From: Lentilitoribacter sp. Alg239-R112 | GTDB lineage: Bacteria; Pseudomonadota; Alphaproteobacteria; Rhizobiales; Rhizobiaceae | Assembly: GCF_900537175.1 (NCBI RefSeq) | Contig: NZ_LS999833.1 | Span: 372,001-436,000 of the forward strand | Length of the DNA: 64,000 nucleotides | Direction of reading: 5' to 3' | Shown here: positions 44,382 through 53,137 of the stretch, piece by piece | Position numbering within the stretch: the first letter of the stretch is position 1 | Layout of the letters: every line of letters starts with the position of its first letter | The notes under the pieces: generated by a model | The model's database searches: none | What the model saw: only the letters and a program-made list of their open reading frames with translations | What the model was told of the DNA's origin: nothing | Program-made: the position numbers and the translations under genes

Positions 44382-44569
44382 ACAACCAGCCCGCAAACGA
44401 CAACTTCCAGTTCAAGCTATGGCATAAAGTGCTTATCGCTATCGTGATGTTCGTTTTGGGTACGGTAGGCTTGTACGGTTCTGGTTGGCTGATTGATGAG
44501 TTTGGGCTGCTGATTGCTGCGATAGTGGTGATATTAGGTGTTTGGCTGTTGTCGAGGTTGACCGAATAG
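44378..44569 (+). CDS. Two-span small membrane protein
   Basis: 63 aa with two membrane segments (about 15-34 and 41-58) and a polar N-terminus (NNQPANDNFQF). Coupled to the preceding gene by ATGA. It overlaps the 3' end of the convergent ejection protein gene by 131 bp in antisense. Function unknown; likely works with its neighbour in the inner membrane. Confidence 0.65.
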   Translation: MNNQPANDNFQFKLWHKVLIAIVMFVLGTVGLYGSGWLIDEFGLLIAAIVVILGVWLLSRLTE

Positions 44570-45938
44570 GTGCTTGACCAGTCATAACGGCTTGACGAAT
44601 TGCGTTAGCCTTACCACGTGTCATCGCCTCTGCTGCTTTTCTTGATCCATAACCTGTTGCAGCTAATGCAGCCGCTGGAACAACACCAGTACCAACGCCA
44701 GCACCACCAGTTACCAAAGCGCCAAATGTACTTGTTGGCGACAACATACCTACGCCTTTTAATATCGCTCTAGCACTACCTCGTCGAACAAGTCCTTTAA
44801 TCATCCGCTGTTCATCAGGTGTAAATTGCTTCATTTTCTTGGCATTGTTTGCAAGCGATCTAAACTGGTTGACTAAGCCATTTTCAAAGCCTGTCGCTTG
44901 ATTCTGCGCCTTCTCGTAGATCTCGTCAATTATTTCTGATTTGCGAGCTGTACGCCAAAGTTCATCGGCTTGTTTCTTCAAAGGTAATGCTGACAATGGA
45001 CCTTTATAATCAGTCGCCTTACTGGCATCGAAAGCACTATCAATAGATTGTTTGATTTTACCGACGTAATGAGCATCTTCCGGCGCTAGATTGGAACGGC
45101 TTACCCTATTCACTGTCTTTGAGATATTGTGCATATCCTCAATATCGACATCACCAACCAAACTCCGTTTAACAAACTCTTTCAGTTTATGGGCTTCTGG
45201 CGCAAGTTCTGGTGTAGTTTTATGTAAGAATATATCAATGTTTCCCTTGATGTTGTTTGCTTTGCTCTCTCTTATTTTCAAACCAGATTGACGCATCTTA
45301 GTATACAGCGATTGAGCCTGTGACTTAACATCATCAACGGCGAACGCACCCTTTTGGACAGCACGATTTGCTAACTTGCTCTTCAATGCATTTGCACCAC
45401 TTTGTGCTAACCCACCGGTTGCAGCGCCCATTATCGCGCCCGTTGCAGCCCCTTGAAGCCTATTCCCTTCTTCTGCCATTCCCGAACCATGAGCCGCACC
45501 ATATGCAGCACCTTCTAGTGCGGCTTTGCCAACCGTAGGGGCTTTCGAAAGCAATGTCACACCAGACTTAGCCAATCCAAGACCGCCGCTTAGACCGCCA
45601 ACGATCTGACCACCTAATTCATAGCCGCCAGCCAGTTCTTTATTTTCAGCCATACGCGCGCGTTCGGCTTCTAATTCTTCATCATAATCACCCCATAGAC
45701 CGCCGCCAGAGGCCATACCCGCCGCCATCTCATCCGAATAGCCAAAAGTTAGGCCTTGAGCCACGCCATCAATCGCGGCACCGACTTTGTGATCCCAACG
45801 CGCCTCTTGCGGCTGTTGTTCTTGTACGGGTGCTTGTGACTGTGCCTTGATAGCGTTTGCCAGAGTTTTAGCCGCTCCAGTATCACCCGCATTATGAGCG
45901 TTTACCAGTGCACGTTTCATTCGTTCAATGTCAGCCAT
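44439..45938 (-). CDS. Predicted internal virion/ejection protein
   Basis: 499 aa. Helical and Ala/Gly-rich with long hydrophobic Gly-rich stretches (AALEGAAYGAAHGSGM, GAATGAIMGAATGGLAQ, TGGAGVGTGVVPAAALAATG) as in podovirus injection proteins that form a channel in the envelope. Last of three genes after the portal/coat block. Its C-terminal 40 residues are polar and lie opposite a small plus-strand gene, so they may be a recent extension. Confidence 0.6.
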   Translation of the reverse strand: MADIERMKRALVNAHNAGDTGAAKTLANAIKAQSQAPVQEQQPQEARWDHKVGAAIDGVAQGLTFGYSDEMAAGMASGGGLWGDYDEELEAERARMAENKELAGGYELGGQIVGGLSGGLGLAKSGVTLLSKAPTVGKAALEGAAYGAAHGSGMAEEGNRLQGAATGAIMGAATGGLAQSGANALKSKLANRAVQKGAFAVDDVKSQAQSLYTKMRQSGLKIRESKANNIKGNIDIFLHKTTPELAPEAHKLKEFVKRSLVGDVDIEDMHNISKTVNRVSRSNLAPEDAHYVGKIKQSIDSAFDASKATDYKGPLSALPLKKQADELWRTARKSEIIDEIYEKAQNQATGFENGLVNQFRSLANNAKKMKQFTPDEQRMIKGLVRRGSARAILKGVGMLSPTSTFGALVTGGAGVGTGVVPAAALAATGYGSRKAAEAMTRGKANAIRQAVMTGQAPIRSTSTTAKHLISPLSQQSAAQTHQSANQNRTSLPYPKRTSR

Positions 45939-46960
45939 TAGTCACCGTATTTGTCTAGTAGTGAATTGATGTTTGGTTCACCAACTTCGCCAAGATCGCC
46001 ACCGCCTGGATAAGCAGCAAACTTACTCATAACCCCATCAATGAAATCGAGTGTTTTGATAAGCTCTTCTTGTGACATGTCATTCGATAGAGCGCCCATG
46101 CTGCTTTGAAGTAATGCAAGTTCCCGTTCTGAAACCGCACCAAGTGCGCCGCCCGTCGGACTGGCATTTCTCATCTGTTGTAGGCGATCAAAGGAAACGA
46201 CAGATTGAAGCGTTTCCAGCTTCCGTTTTACGTCCACGGCTTCTTGATTAATTCCCATTCCGGCCAGTTGAGAGCCGACAATCCCAACCTCAGGCAGATT
46301 AAACATGCCGCCTTGATTAAGTTGTCCTTTGATATCTGAGATAGCTTGTCGAGCAACGGTCGCTTTTTGAACTTCGTTCTCAGCTTTTGCCAGATCAGTT
46401 TGCGTTGTATCTTTAGGGCCTCCGGCTATAGGGACAAGTCTAGCACCTTCTGGCGTTTCAACCAGTTCATAACCTGGAGGGATTGTACCGTATTTACCGC
46501 CGCCGACAGTAATATTCTGCGCTCCCGCTTTTTTCTGCGCCAATTGGTAATCATTGAATTCTGGATTTTGTTGCCCATACTCGAAGTTAGCTATCGCTGT
46601 CGAAGCTGGTTTAACTGGTGCTTGCGCCTTAAGTACTTGCCCCCAAGCATCACCAATAGGCAATCCAGCATCTACTTGCGCGGCAAGATCTGGCCTATTC
46701 TGCATGAGGTATTCCATAGTCTTGTTACGTTGTTGTGCTACTTGCCGTCTTTCCTCGTTCTGCGCGCGCAATTGCCCACCTTGAGCCAAGCCCATTTGCA
46801 TTGATTGAAGTTGTTGCTGTGGATTTTGACCAAACATCAAACCCGCAGCCGTTGCCAACATGTTGCCACGATCACCAAATGCACCACGAACACCACGGCG
46901 AAAACCACCCATTGCGCCTTGTTGTGTGATTGGTTGTTGTGTCTGCCAAGGATTGCTCAT
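45938..46960 (-). CDS. Predicted internal virion protein
   Basis: 340 aa. Gln-rich N-terminal half (NPQQQLQSMQMGLAQGG, NEERRQVAQQRN) followed by helical coiled-coil regions. Middle member of the ejection-type block; overlaps its neighbours by one base each. No specific family recognised. Confidence 0.6.
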   Translation of the reverse strand: MSNPWQTQQPITQQGAMGGFRRGVRGAFGDRGNMLATAAGLMFGQNPQQQLQSMQMGLAQGGQLRAQNEERRQVAQQRNKTMEYLMQNRPDLAAQVDAGLPIGDAWGQVLKAQAPVKPASTAIANFEYGQQNPEFNDYQLAQKKAGAQNITVGGGKYGTIPPGYELVETPEGARLVPIAGGPKDTTQTDLAKAENEVQKATVARQAISDIKGQLNQGGMFNLPEVGIVGSQLAGMGINQEAVDVKRKLETLQSVVSFDRLQQMRNASPTGGALGAVSERELALLQSSMGALSNDMSQEELIKTLDFIDGVMSKFAAYPGGGDLGEVGEPNINSLLDKYGD

Positions 46961-47815
46961 TTAAAAGCCTCCAAATAGTGAGCCAGCGCCAAGAGCCAGA
47001 CCTGCGGCTTGCCCCCAAGGGTTTGCCCCTGGTTGTCCGGGTTGTTGTGCTGTCATTGAGCTGGACCCATAACCAGAACCAACACCAGAAATTGCGGAGT
47101 TGTATTGGCCTAGTTGCTGCCAGGGTTTATTCTGCTTCTCTTGCCAAATGCGCAATTTGTCGTTTAGATTTTGTCCAGCTAATTGGTCGTGTGCCGCGCC
47201 AACTTCAAGCTGGGTTTGCCAAGGTGATTGCATTTGCTGATAGGCATTAGAAACATTCCCTTGAGCTTGTTGACCCATGTTAAACAAATTCGAGTTTGCC
47301 GCATCTTGGCGTTGTAACTGGCCGTAATCCATACGTGCCCCGGCATCTGCAATGTTTTCAGCAACCGCGCCTTGATGCATTGCACCACCATAACGACCAG
47401 CCGAAGAGAATGATTCATTGACCGCGTGTTGCGCATCTTCAAGCGTATTAGCTCTCATGCGCTGATATGCTTCGTCGTTTTCAGTGCCATTAGCGGTTGC
47501 TGTGAATGAATCTACGGCTTGTTGCTGGTTTGCGTTATAGCCACCATTATCAATTACACTCTGGAATTGACCTGATAGCCCTTGCCCATTTGAATTATCG
47601 TTGGCTATACCTTCCATGCCAGCATAGCCAGCCGTTGTTTGATCTGACCAAGGCGTAACCGTTGACCCCTCGTAAACTTTCGCGCCGGTGCCAGCTTTGA
47701 ATAGTTTATCGGCCTCTTTCATACCTGTTTTCATATATGGCTGCGCTGCCGCCCAAGGTGTTGAGCTGCTTTGCTGCGTTGTTGTTTGTGTAGGTGCTGA
47801 ACCGCCGCCGCCCAT
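46961..47815 (-). CDS. Predicted internal virion/ejection protein
   Basis: 284 aa. Low-complexity Gln/Asn/Gly-rich with an N-terminal MGGGGSAPTQTTTQQSSSTP typical of phage internal proteins, and helical repeats around residues 110-200 (DAANSNLFNMGQQAQGN). First of the three ejection-type genes. Function inferred by position only. Confidence 0.6.
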   Translation of the reverse strand: MGGGGSAPTQTTTQQSSSTPWAAAQPYMKTGMKEADKLFKAGTGAKVYEGSTVTPWSDQTTAGYAGMEGIANDNSNGQGLSGQFQSVIDNGGYNANQQQAVDSFTATANGTENDEAYQRMRANTLEDAQHAVNESFSSAGRYGGAMHQGAVAENIADAGARMDYGQLQRQDAANSNLFNMGQQAQGNVSNAYQQMQSPWQTQLEVGAAHDQLAGQNLNDKLRIWQEKQNKPWQQLGQYNSAISGVGSGYGSSSMTAQQPGQPGANPWGQAAGLALGAGSLFGGF

Positions 47816-47816
47816 A

Positions 47817-48224
47817 TTAAATATCCACTTCGTAATCAGTGCCGATTTTCTCAGCGTTAGGAAACAACCGGAGCCACCCCGCCCTGCCCGTTGTCACGAG
47901 CTGAGTTGCACCATTTTCTTTTGCTATTTTTGTTATGAATTCTTGCATTGGACCAAGCCAAAGCTTCATATTCTTCCCCGCAAGCATTACACACCGGAAA
48001 GAATGTGGCTGTTTAGGCGTATCGAAGCGCCACACGCTTGATTGTAAGATTTTCGACCCATCACACGTTAAAATCAAAAACGCCTGTCCTGAACGGCACA
48101 TTTGCCAAAGAACACCAGCGTTATATTCATCAGCCCTACACCGTTTACATGCGTTGTTTAGGTCTTGCGCTATAAGCGGCCAAATTTTATCAACTTCATC
48201 TACCCTAGCGATGTACGGATTCAT
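47817..48224 (-). CDS. GNAT-like prophage protein
   Basis: 135 aa from ATG 48224, since earlier residues overlap the preceding gene. The pattern AFLILTCDGSKILQSSVWRF and TTGRAGWLRLFPNAEKI resembles the reduced GNAT-like proteins that occur next to the head genes of podoviruses. The full acetyl-CoA loop is not clear, so activity is doubtful. Confidence 0.5.
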   Translation of the reverse strand: MNPYIARVDEVDKIWPLIAQDLNNACKRCRADEYNAGVLWQMCRSGQAFLILTCDGSKILQSSVWRFDTPKQPHSFRCVMLAGKNMKLWLGPMQEFITKIAKENGATQLVTTGRAGWLRLFPNAEKIGTDYEVDI

Positions 48225-48555
48225 TTGTATCAAATCTAGTGATGATGGGTGTGACGGTAATATATCCACCTGTCGCAGCCTTCGCCTTGAAGATATAACC
48301 TGCCCTGAGTTTTAACGGCATGTCTGTCTGAACAATTGTTTCATTGGCCGTGACTGAGGTTTTAAAGACAATCACGTCTGAGCCTTTGTTGATGTAGCAA
48401 GTTACTATAATTGCTGAGCTGTTATTGTTGGCTATTGCGAAGCCTGTCAGAATATCTTGGTTATCAGGGGCGGTGTAAATGTCTGTGATGCTTGTATCTG
48501 ATAATGCGATAGTATCAGTCAATTCAAGGCCGCCGCTATAGTTTGCTGTAATCAT
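48205..48555 (-). CDS. Small beta-rich virion protein
   Basis: 116 aa, mostly alternating beta pattern (ITDIYTAPDNQDILTGFAIA, AGYIFKAKAATGGYITVTPI), as in head decoration or tail-accessory proteins. ATGA overlap with the stabilisation-like gene upstream. No family named. Confidence 0.55.
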   Translation of the reverse strand: MITANYSGGLELTDTIALSDTSITDIYTAPDNQDILTGFAIANNNSSAIIVTCYINKGSDVIVFKTSVTANETIVQTDMPLKLRAGYIFKAKAATGGYITVTPIITRFDTNESVHR

Positions 48556-49997
48556 TGCTGCCCCTCCGGTACGAAATCAGGTGAAATGCCCTTTATCGAC
48601 GTCCAACTGGTTCCCGCTGATAGATTAACGGCAAATTGGTGCAATCGGCCTGACGATCTAAATGGAAGTTTTCCAGATCGTGCAGACGGTGCAATCGCTG
48701 TGTCATTTGTGATGGCATCGCCGTGAAAATCACCCCACCCTACTTGAGCCGTGAAACCAAGCGTATCTACCTCAACACGTGCGCCAGAAACAAACGATCT
48801 TGCACCTTTCGTTAATTCAACCTGCGCTGTTTGAAGCGTTGCTGCTAATGGTAAACCTGTAAAGTAGGCTAACTTGTGATCTGTGGTAAACGCCGCAAAT
48901 GCTGGCGCTCCACCTTTGAAAATTCGGCTATCAAATGGAACGTTAATATCGTCGATTGTATCATAGAGTAGATCAAGCCCGTCCCATGAAACACCAGGCG
49001 TTAACAACGCAACCGCTTCTGTTAAGTCTTGATCTGAAAGACACCATTTATCTAGCTGCCAATCGTACCCTAGAAGCTGCTTTGTTCCGTTAGTTTTTTG
49101 GAAAAACCACCACACTATTTTCTCATATGGGTCTACGACAGCGCGAACGTCATATAAATAGTCATGATCAACATTATCGAAGAACCAATTATCAACACGG
49201 GTTGCGCCGATTGGGTGACCTTCTATGCCCATATAAAAGCCGTCTTTACTTAAATAGAAGAACTTATTTGGACCAATATTAGCGACAGAATATTGTGAGA
49301 GAATACCGCGTTCATTGTTTGCTTCTGAGAATGTAAATGTCATTCCCGAATTAGGCGCAAAGTTCATATACCGGAATTTATCGCGCTGCATCACTATGCT
49401 GCCCGTTTGCGAACCAAACCCGTATAAAACTGGACCACCATCTGGGAAAACCTGAATATCACAACCGCGTTTACCCAATGTCCAGAAACTGGAATCATTC
49501 AACCCGGACCATTGTATAGCGTTTGTTTGTCCATCTAATTGACCACAAACTAAATAATCGCCAGAAACCCAAACCACACTGCAAACAGGAGATCCGGCGA
49601 TATCTGCAAAAATGCCCGCAGTTGTTATATCATATGATTGAAGAACGCCGCCCAGATTAGCAGCTATGAGGTTATTCCCAAATAACGCAAACGACCACCT
49701 ATTGCCTATAGGAACGTTGTATCCGCCAGCCTTGCTAATATCTGTCCAACTATAAGGGCTTGTTGATGTATTGAGCTTATAAAGCGCGGTTCTAGTTCCT
49801 GCGATAATTGTTATACCGCCATCATCACTCTGAATAGAAGTAGCACCCAAGCATTCATCACCTAGAGCGCTGGATATATCAACTAGTGAAGGCATTGGCT
49901 TATGACCGTCAGCCGTGGGCAATACGTTTAATATGCCCTCACTCGCCATGTAGTTAAACGGCGATTTATCAGGTTCAAATGATGGGAATGGTATCAT
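48552..49997 (-). CDS. Packaged-DNA stabilisation/tail protein (P22 gp10-like position)
   Basis: 481 aa. Beta-propeller-like pattern with repeated Trp/Gly/Asp motifs (GTRTALYKLNTSTSPYSW, VWVSGDYLVCGQLDGQTNAI, VDPYEKIVWWFFQKTNGTKQ). The size, order (after the gp4-like adaptor) and P22-type coat and portal point to the head-closure/tail-needle hub component equivalent to P22 gp10. No specific motif proves it. Confidence 0.6.
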   Translation of the reverse strand: MIPFPSFEPDKSPFNYMASEGILNVLPTADGHKPMPSLVDISSALGDECLGATSIQSDDGGITIIAGTRTALYKLNTSTSPYSWTDISKAGGYNVPIGNRWSFALFGNNLIAANLGGVLQSYDITTAGIFADIAGSPVCSVVWVSGDYLVCGQLDGQTNAIQWSGLNDSSFWTLGKRGCDIQVFPDGGPVLYGFGSQTGSIVMQRDKFRYMNFAPNSGMTFTFSEANNERGILSQYSVANIGPNKFFYLSKDGFYMGIEGHPIGATRVDNWFFDNVDHDYLYDVRAVVDPYEKIVWWFFQKTNGTKQLLGYDWQLDKWCLSDQDLTEAVALLTPGVSWDGLDLLYDTIDDINVPFDSRIFKGGAPAFAAFTTDHKLAYFTGLPLAATLQTAQVELTKGARSFVSGARVEVDTLGFTAQVGWGDFHGDAITNDTAIAPSARSGKLPFRSSGRLHQFAVNLSAGTSWTSIKGISPDFVPEGQQ

Positions 49998-50010
49998 TAC
50001 ATAAAACCAA

Positions 50011-50658
50011 TTAAGCTATATCATACGTGTTTGACGCGTATCGATTAGCCCCATTGGCTAAAAGAGCGTCATCAACAGAACGAATGCCGCGTTTATTTTG
50101 TGAAAGATAGTTACGAGTTTCTTTAATGAACTCATCAAGTGTTTGCTTGAATAAAAGCGCACTTTGAACATTAGCAATATAAACATTACCCCAAACAATT
50201 GACGCTGCCAGATACACGTCGGGGTGATTGGTTAAAAGCCAGTTGGTAGGTGCTGCGTCTGACAATGCGTAACGCTCATGGTAAACAAATCGGTATGTCT
50301 GTGCGCCAGATTGAGGGCGATTAAATTCAATGTTATCACCGTCAATTACATAAAATTCGGGTGAACCCGCTGCATCTCTATACGCAATAGTCCCTGGGGC
50401 TTTAAGTAAAATTTCGTACTCATCGTTATGAGTTGTGCAATAGAGTGCAACTGGCTCTGATAGACTTAACGAACTGATATCAATGCTTTGTGACCCATCA
50501 GCCCCGGAAAGCACGGTATCGACCTCAAAACTCTTTAACCGGCGATTTAGTCGGGCTTCTGCTAACGAAATAAAGTCAGCCGCACTGCCGGACAAGTCTT
50601 CGCGATCCATCCATTCAGTAATTGCCGTTTTTAACTCGGTGTAATTACTTATTGGCAT
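50011..50658 (-). CDS. Head-tail adaptor (P22 gp4-like)
   Basis: 215 aa. Opens MPISNYTELKTAITEWMDRE and FISLAEARLNRRLKSFEVDT, as in the gp4-like adaptor family of P22-type and related podoviruses. It sits between coat and stabilisation genes. It would form the dodecameric ring below the portal. Confidence 0.78.
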   Translation of the reverse strand: MPISNYTELKTAITEWMDREDLSGSAADFISLAEARLNRRLKSFEVDTVLSGADGSQSIDISSLSLSEPVALYCTTHNDEYEILLKAPGTIAYRDAAGSPEFYVIDGDNIEFNRPQSGAQTYRFVYHERYALSDAAPTNWLLTNHPDVYLAASIVWGNVYIANVQSALLFKQTLDEFIKETRNYLSQNKRGIRSVDDALLANGANRYASNTYDIA

Positions 50659-50797
50659 TTTGACCCGCTTTTTTTACAAGTTCTGTTTTTTTAACTTTTG
50701 CAGGAGAGTCAACATAACCCTTTGGTATCTCTTCGCCTTGTAGAAATAACTTTTTACCAGATACGGCATACATCCAAACATCTGTTTTAGCTTGCAT
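50645..50797 (-). CDS. Small prophage protein, 50 aa, between coat and adaptor
   Basis: Opens MQAKTDVWMYAVSGKKLFLQ and is Lys-rich at the end. AGAGGA lies before ATG 50797. It overlaps the adaptor start by 14 bases. Short head-region proteins of this size are common in podoviruses. Unknown role. Confidence 0.6.
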   Translation of the reverse strand: MQAKTDVWMYAVSGKKLFLQGEEIPKGYVDSPAKVKKTELVKKAGQNANK

Positions 50798-50857
50798 TTT
50801 AAATTCCTCTAATCAAATTAAAAAGGGCGACCAGAAGCCGCCCGATTAAAGTTTAAA

Positions 50858-52108
50858 TTAAGCTGTACCAGACAGGCGACACGCAAGGCGCGGGTCAATT
50901 GCCTTAGTTCCAAACAGAACATCAAAGCGCCAGCTTTCGATATCGTTCGTGTGGTCATAGCCTGGGATAAGGCGTAGTGAGATGCCTTTATAGCTCTCGC
51001 GAGTACCACCATATGCAGACGCTGGCATTTCCATAGGTGCAGATACAAAGGCAAATGCATTTTTATGGAATATCATGTTTTGGCGATAGCCCGTTGAGGC
51101 TGCCCCCATCACTGTGATAGCTGCGTTATCAGCAGGTGTGCTGTCAATTGTTGCTTGCGCACCAGATGAAATCATAGCAGGTGACACAGTCAATGTAGCA
51201 TTACCAGAGCCATCAGCAGTCACATCGGAAGTTACAGTGAATTGACGCAAGAACGGCAACTTAGCCTTACTGACCGGATTAACCGCATAAACACCCGCTA
51301 TCGTGAAGACATCTCCAGCTTTTAGAACCGTCGCTGAGGCTGTCCAACCATCAGTCACAAGAGATGATGTAAAGTTGCTTGTGTCTTTAGCTGTCGCATA
51401 GGTATCGTTTTGCGAAGCGCCATTGACAAGCGGTGTACCACCATGCGCACCAACGGTATGCGTTGGGACGTTTTGAGCTGAGTAAGTATCAACACCGCCA
51501 ATATTACCCAAACGAGCCATCGTATAGGCGTCTTGAACAAGTTTATCACTTGCTTGCAATGCGGCCTGCCCACCTAATAGCCCCCAATGGTCAGCAGGGG
51601 AAAGGACGCCACAACGCTCTGTCGGAACCGATAACTCATCCATACGCTGCGGACCTTTTGCAAAGTCTGTAAACGCATCGATTGTTTGACCCGGCGTACC
51701 CTGCCAAGTTGGAACATATTTATACAAATCCATAATTTGACGATCAATATAGTCGGCAAGTTGGATCATTGCCGGCTTAAGAACACGGTCACGAACACCT
51801 GATTTGTCAATATCCGTAGTCATCTCTTTTGAAGTAAAGCCAACATCAACACCAATTTGAGAATTCATGGTGATAGTTGTTGAACCTTCTTCAACATCTT
51901 GGTTCGAGCGTGTCGCACCAGTACGAACCGTGAAATCAGCAGGGCGACGAACAGATACAGTGTCGCCTTTTTTCATGCCGTTTACTTTTTGGGAAAACTC
52001 ACTGTTATAGTCCGTGTGGACCTTTTTTGTCATAACAAGAGTGTTTTCGAGGATGCGCAAGGCTTCTTTTGTGAAGACTGACGACTGTTTTTTGATATCA
52101 TTAGCCAT
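50858..52108 (-). CDS. Major capsid protein (P22 coat-like)
   Basis: 416 aa. N-terminal TKEALRILENTLVMTKKVHT and VSVRRPADFTVRTGATRSNQ followed by the Ig-like inserted domain region (about 240-340, rich in Ala/Thr/Ser/Gly), as in P22 coat. The C-terminus MPASAYGGTRESYKGISLRL then GTKAIDPRLACRLSG matches the P22-type coat end. Follows the scaffold. Confidence 0.83.
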   Translation of the reverse strand: MANDIKKQSSVFTKEALRILENTLVMTKKVHTDYNSEFSQKVNGMKKGDTVSVRRPADFTVRTGATRSNQDVEEGSTTITMNSQIGVDVGFTSKEMTTDIDKSGVRDRVLKPAMIQLADYIDRQIMDLYKYVPTWQGTPGQTIDAFTDFAKGPQRMDELSVPTERCGVLSPADHWGLLGGQAALQASDKLVQDAYTMARLGNIGGVDTYSAQNVPTHTVGAHGGTPLVNGASQNDTYATAKDTSNFTSSLVTDGWTASATVLKAGDVFTIAGVYAVNPVSKAKLPFLRQFTVTSDVTADGSGNATLTVSPAMISSGAQATIDSTPADNAAITVMGAASTGYRQNMIFHKNAFAFVSAPMEMPASAYGGTRESYKGISLRLIPGYDHTNDIESWRFDVLFGTKAIDPRLACRLSGTA

Positions 52109-52162
52109 TTGCTAAAATCCTTCTAAGGGCCTGGACTGTCATCACGACGTTCAAGCTTTGGT

Positions 52163-53074
52163 TTATTTAAATGTTTTTGCAGACCATATATCGTATTCGG
52201 ACATAGACATGTCTGACGGGTCTTTGGTAGACACGCCCGAGCTTCGACTAGATACTTGTTTGAGCGGTTTGGTTGCCTTTGCCTTTTGTGAAAGAGTTGG
52301 TATTGCAGCCTGTTTTTTCTGCGATAGAGAGCCAAGTTTTGCTAAATGAAGAATTTTCAAAACATTTGGGCTCATTGCTGAGTCTAGTTGCTCTCGAGTG
52401 AAACCCTGCTCATTAATGCTAAAATTAACAATTTCATCATATGAATCAGGGGACCAACCTTTGATATTCTCTTGCCCGTATTCTTTAGCTGCCGAGATGC
52501 GGTTGGCAGTTTCCTGCTTCGCAGCTTCGGTCTTTTGAACGTAAGCATTATTTAAATAAGCCTGTATCTGTTGTTGCTCATTCTGCAATTGCGTATATTC
52601 AAATTGCAGTTTTTGAGCCCCAATAGGATCTTGGTCTACATAGGCTTGCCAATCGACATTATGAAGCTCTTCTAAACGTCCTTGGTTGTTGTTATAAGCC
52701 GCTCTCGCATCAAGCTCTTGTTCCATTACTTCTGACATTTTTTGGAAACTAGTAGTCTTTTCCTCGAGTTCTTTCCGCTGCTGGGCTACTTCGGTAGTTT
52801 TCTGCGTATAATCCGCATTTTTCATGTAGCCTTCTTTAAGAGCTTTAGGCACCTGATAGACTTCACCATCAAGTTCCATTTCCTCAAAGCCGTCGGTATT
52901 TGGCTGGCTTTCTGCATCTGCATCAAGCTCCGTTTCCTCGGCTTTGTCTTCGATCAATTCCTCATTGGGTTCGATTTCGTCAGATTCTTCATTTTCTAAC
53001 GTTTCAACTTCCAACTCTTCTCCGATTGCCTCATTGGGTTCTTCGATAAAGTCTTCTTGTTGTCCTAGTTCCAT
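52163..53074 (-). CDS. Scaffolding protein
   Basis: 303 aa. Very acidic N-terminal 80 residues (EEPNEAIGEELEVETLENEE), a long helical/coiled-coil middle (about 85-185, QRKELEEKTTSFQKMSEVM) and a basic, Lys-rich C-terminus. This charge profile is that of podovirus scaffolding proteins, whose C-terminal helix-turn-helix binds coat. AGAGGA precedes the start. Confidence 0.78.
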   Translation of the reverse strand: MELGQQEDFIEEPNEAIGEELEVETLENEESDEIEPNEELIEDKAEETELDADAESQPNTDGFEEMELDGEVYQVPKALKEGYMKNADYTQKTTEVAQQRKELEEKTTSFQKMSEVMEQELDARAAYNNNQGRLEELHNVDWQAYVDQDPIGAQKLQFEYTQLQNEQQQIQAYLNNAYVQKTEAAKQETANRISAAKEYGQENIKGWSPDSYDEIVNFSINEQGFTREQLDSAMSPNVLKILHLAKLGSLSQKKQAAIPTLSQKAKATKPLKQVSSRSSGVSTKDPSDMSMSEYDIWSAKTFK

Positions 53075-53137
53075 TGGGGTGCACTCCTCTTAGGTTGGTG
53101 CTAATTGGCGCTTTTACCCGCAGCGCATGGGATTAGT

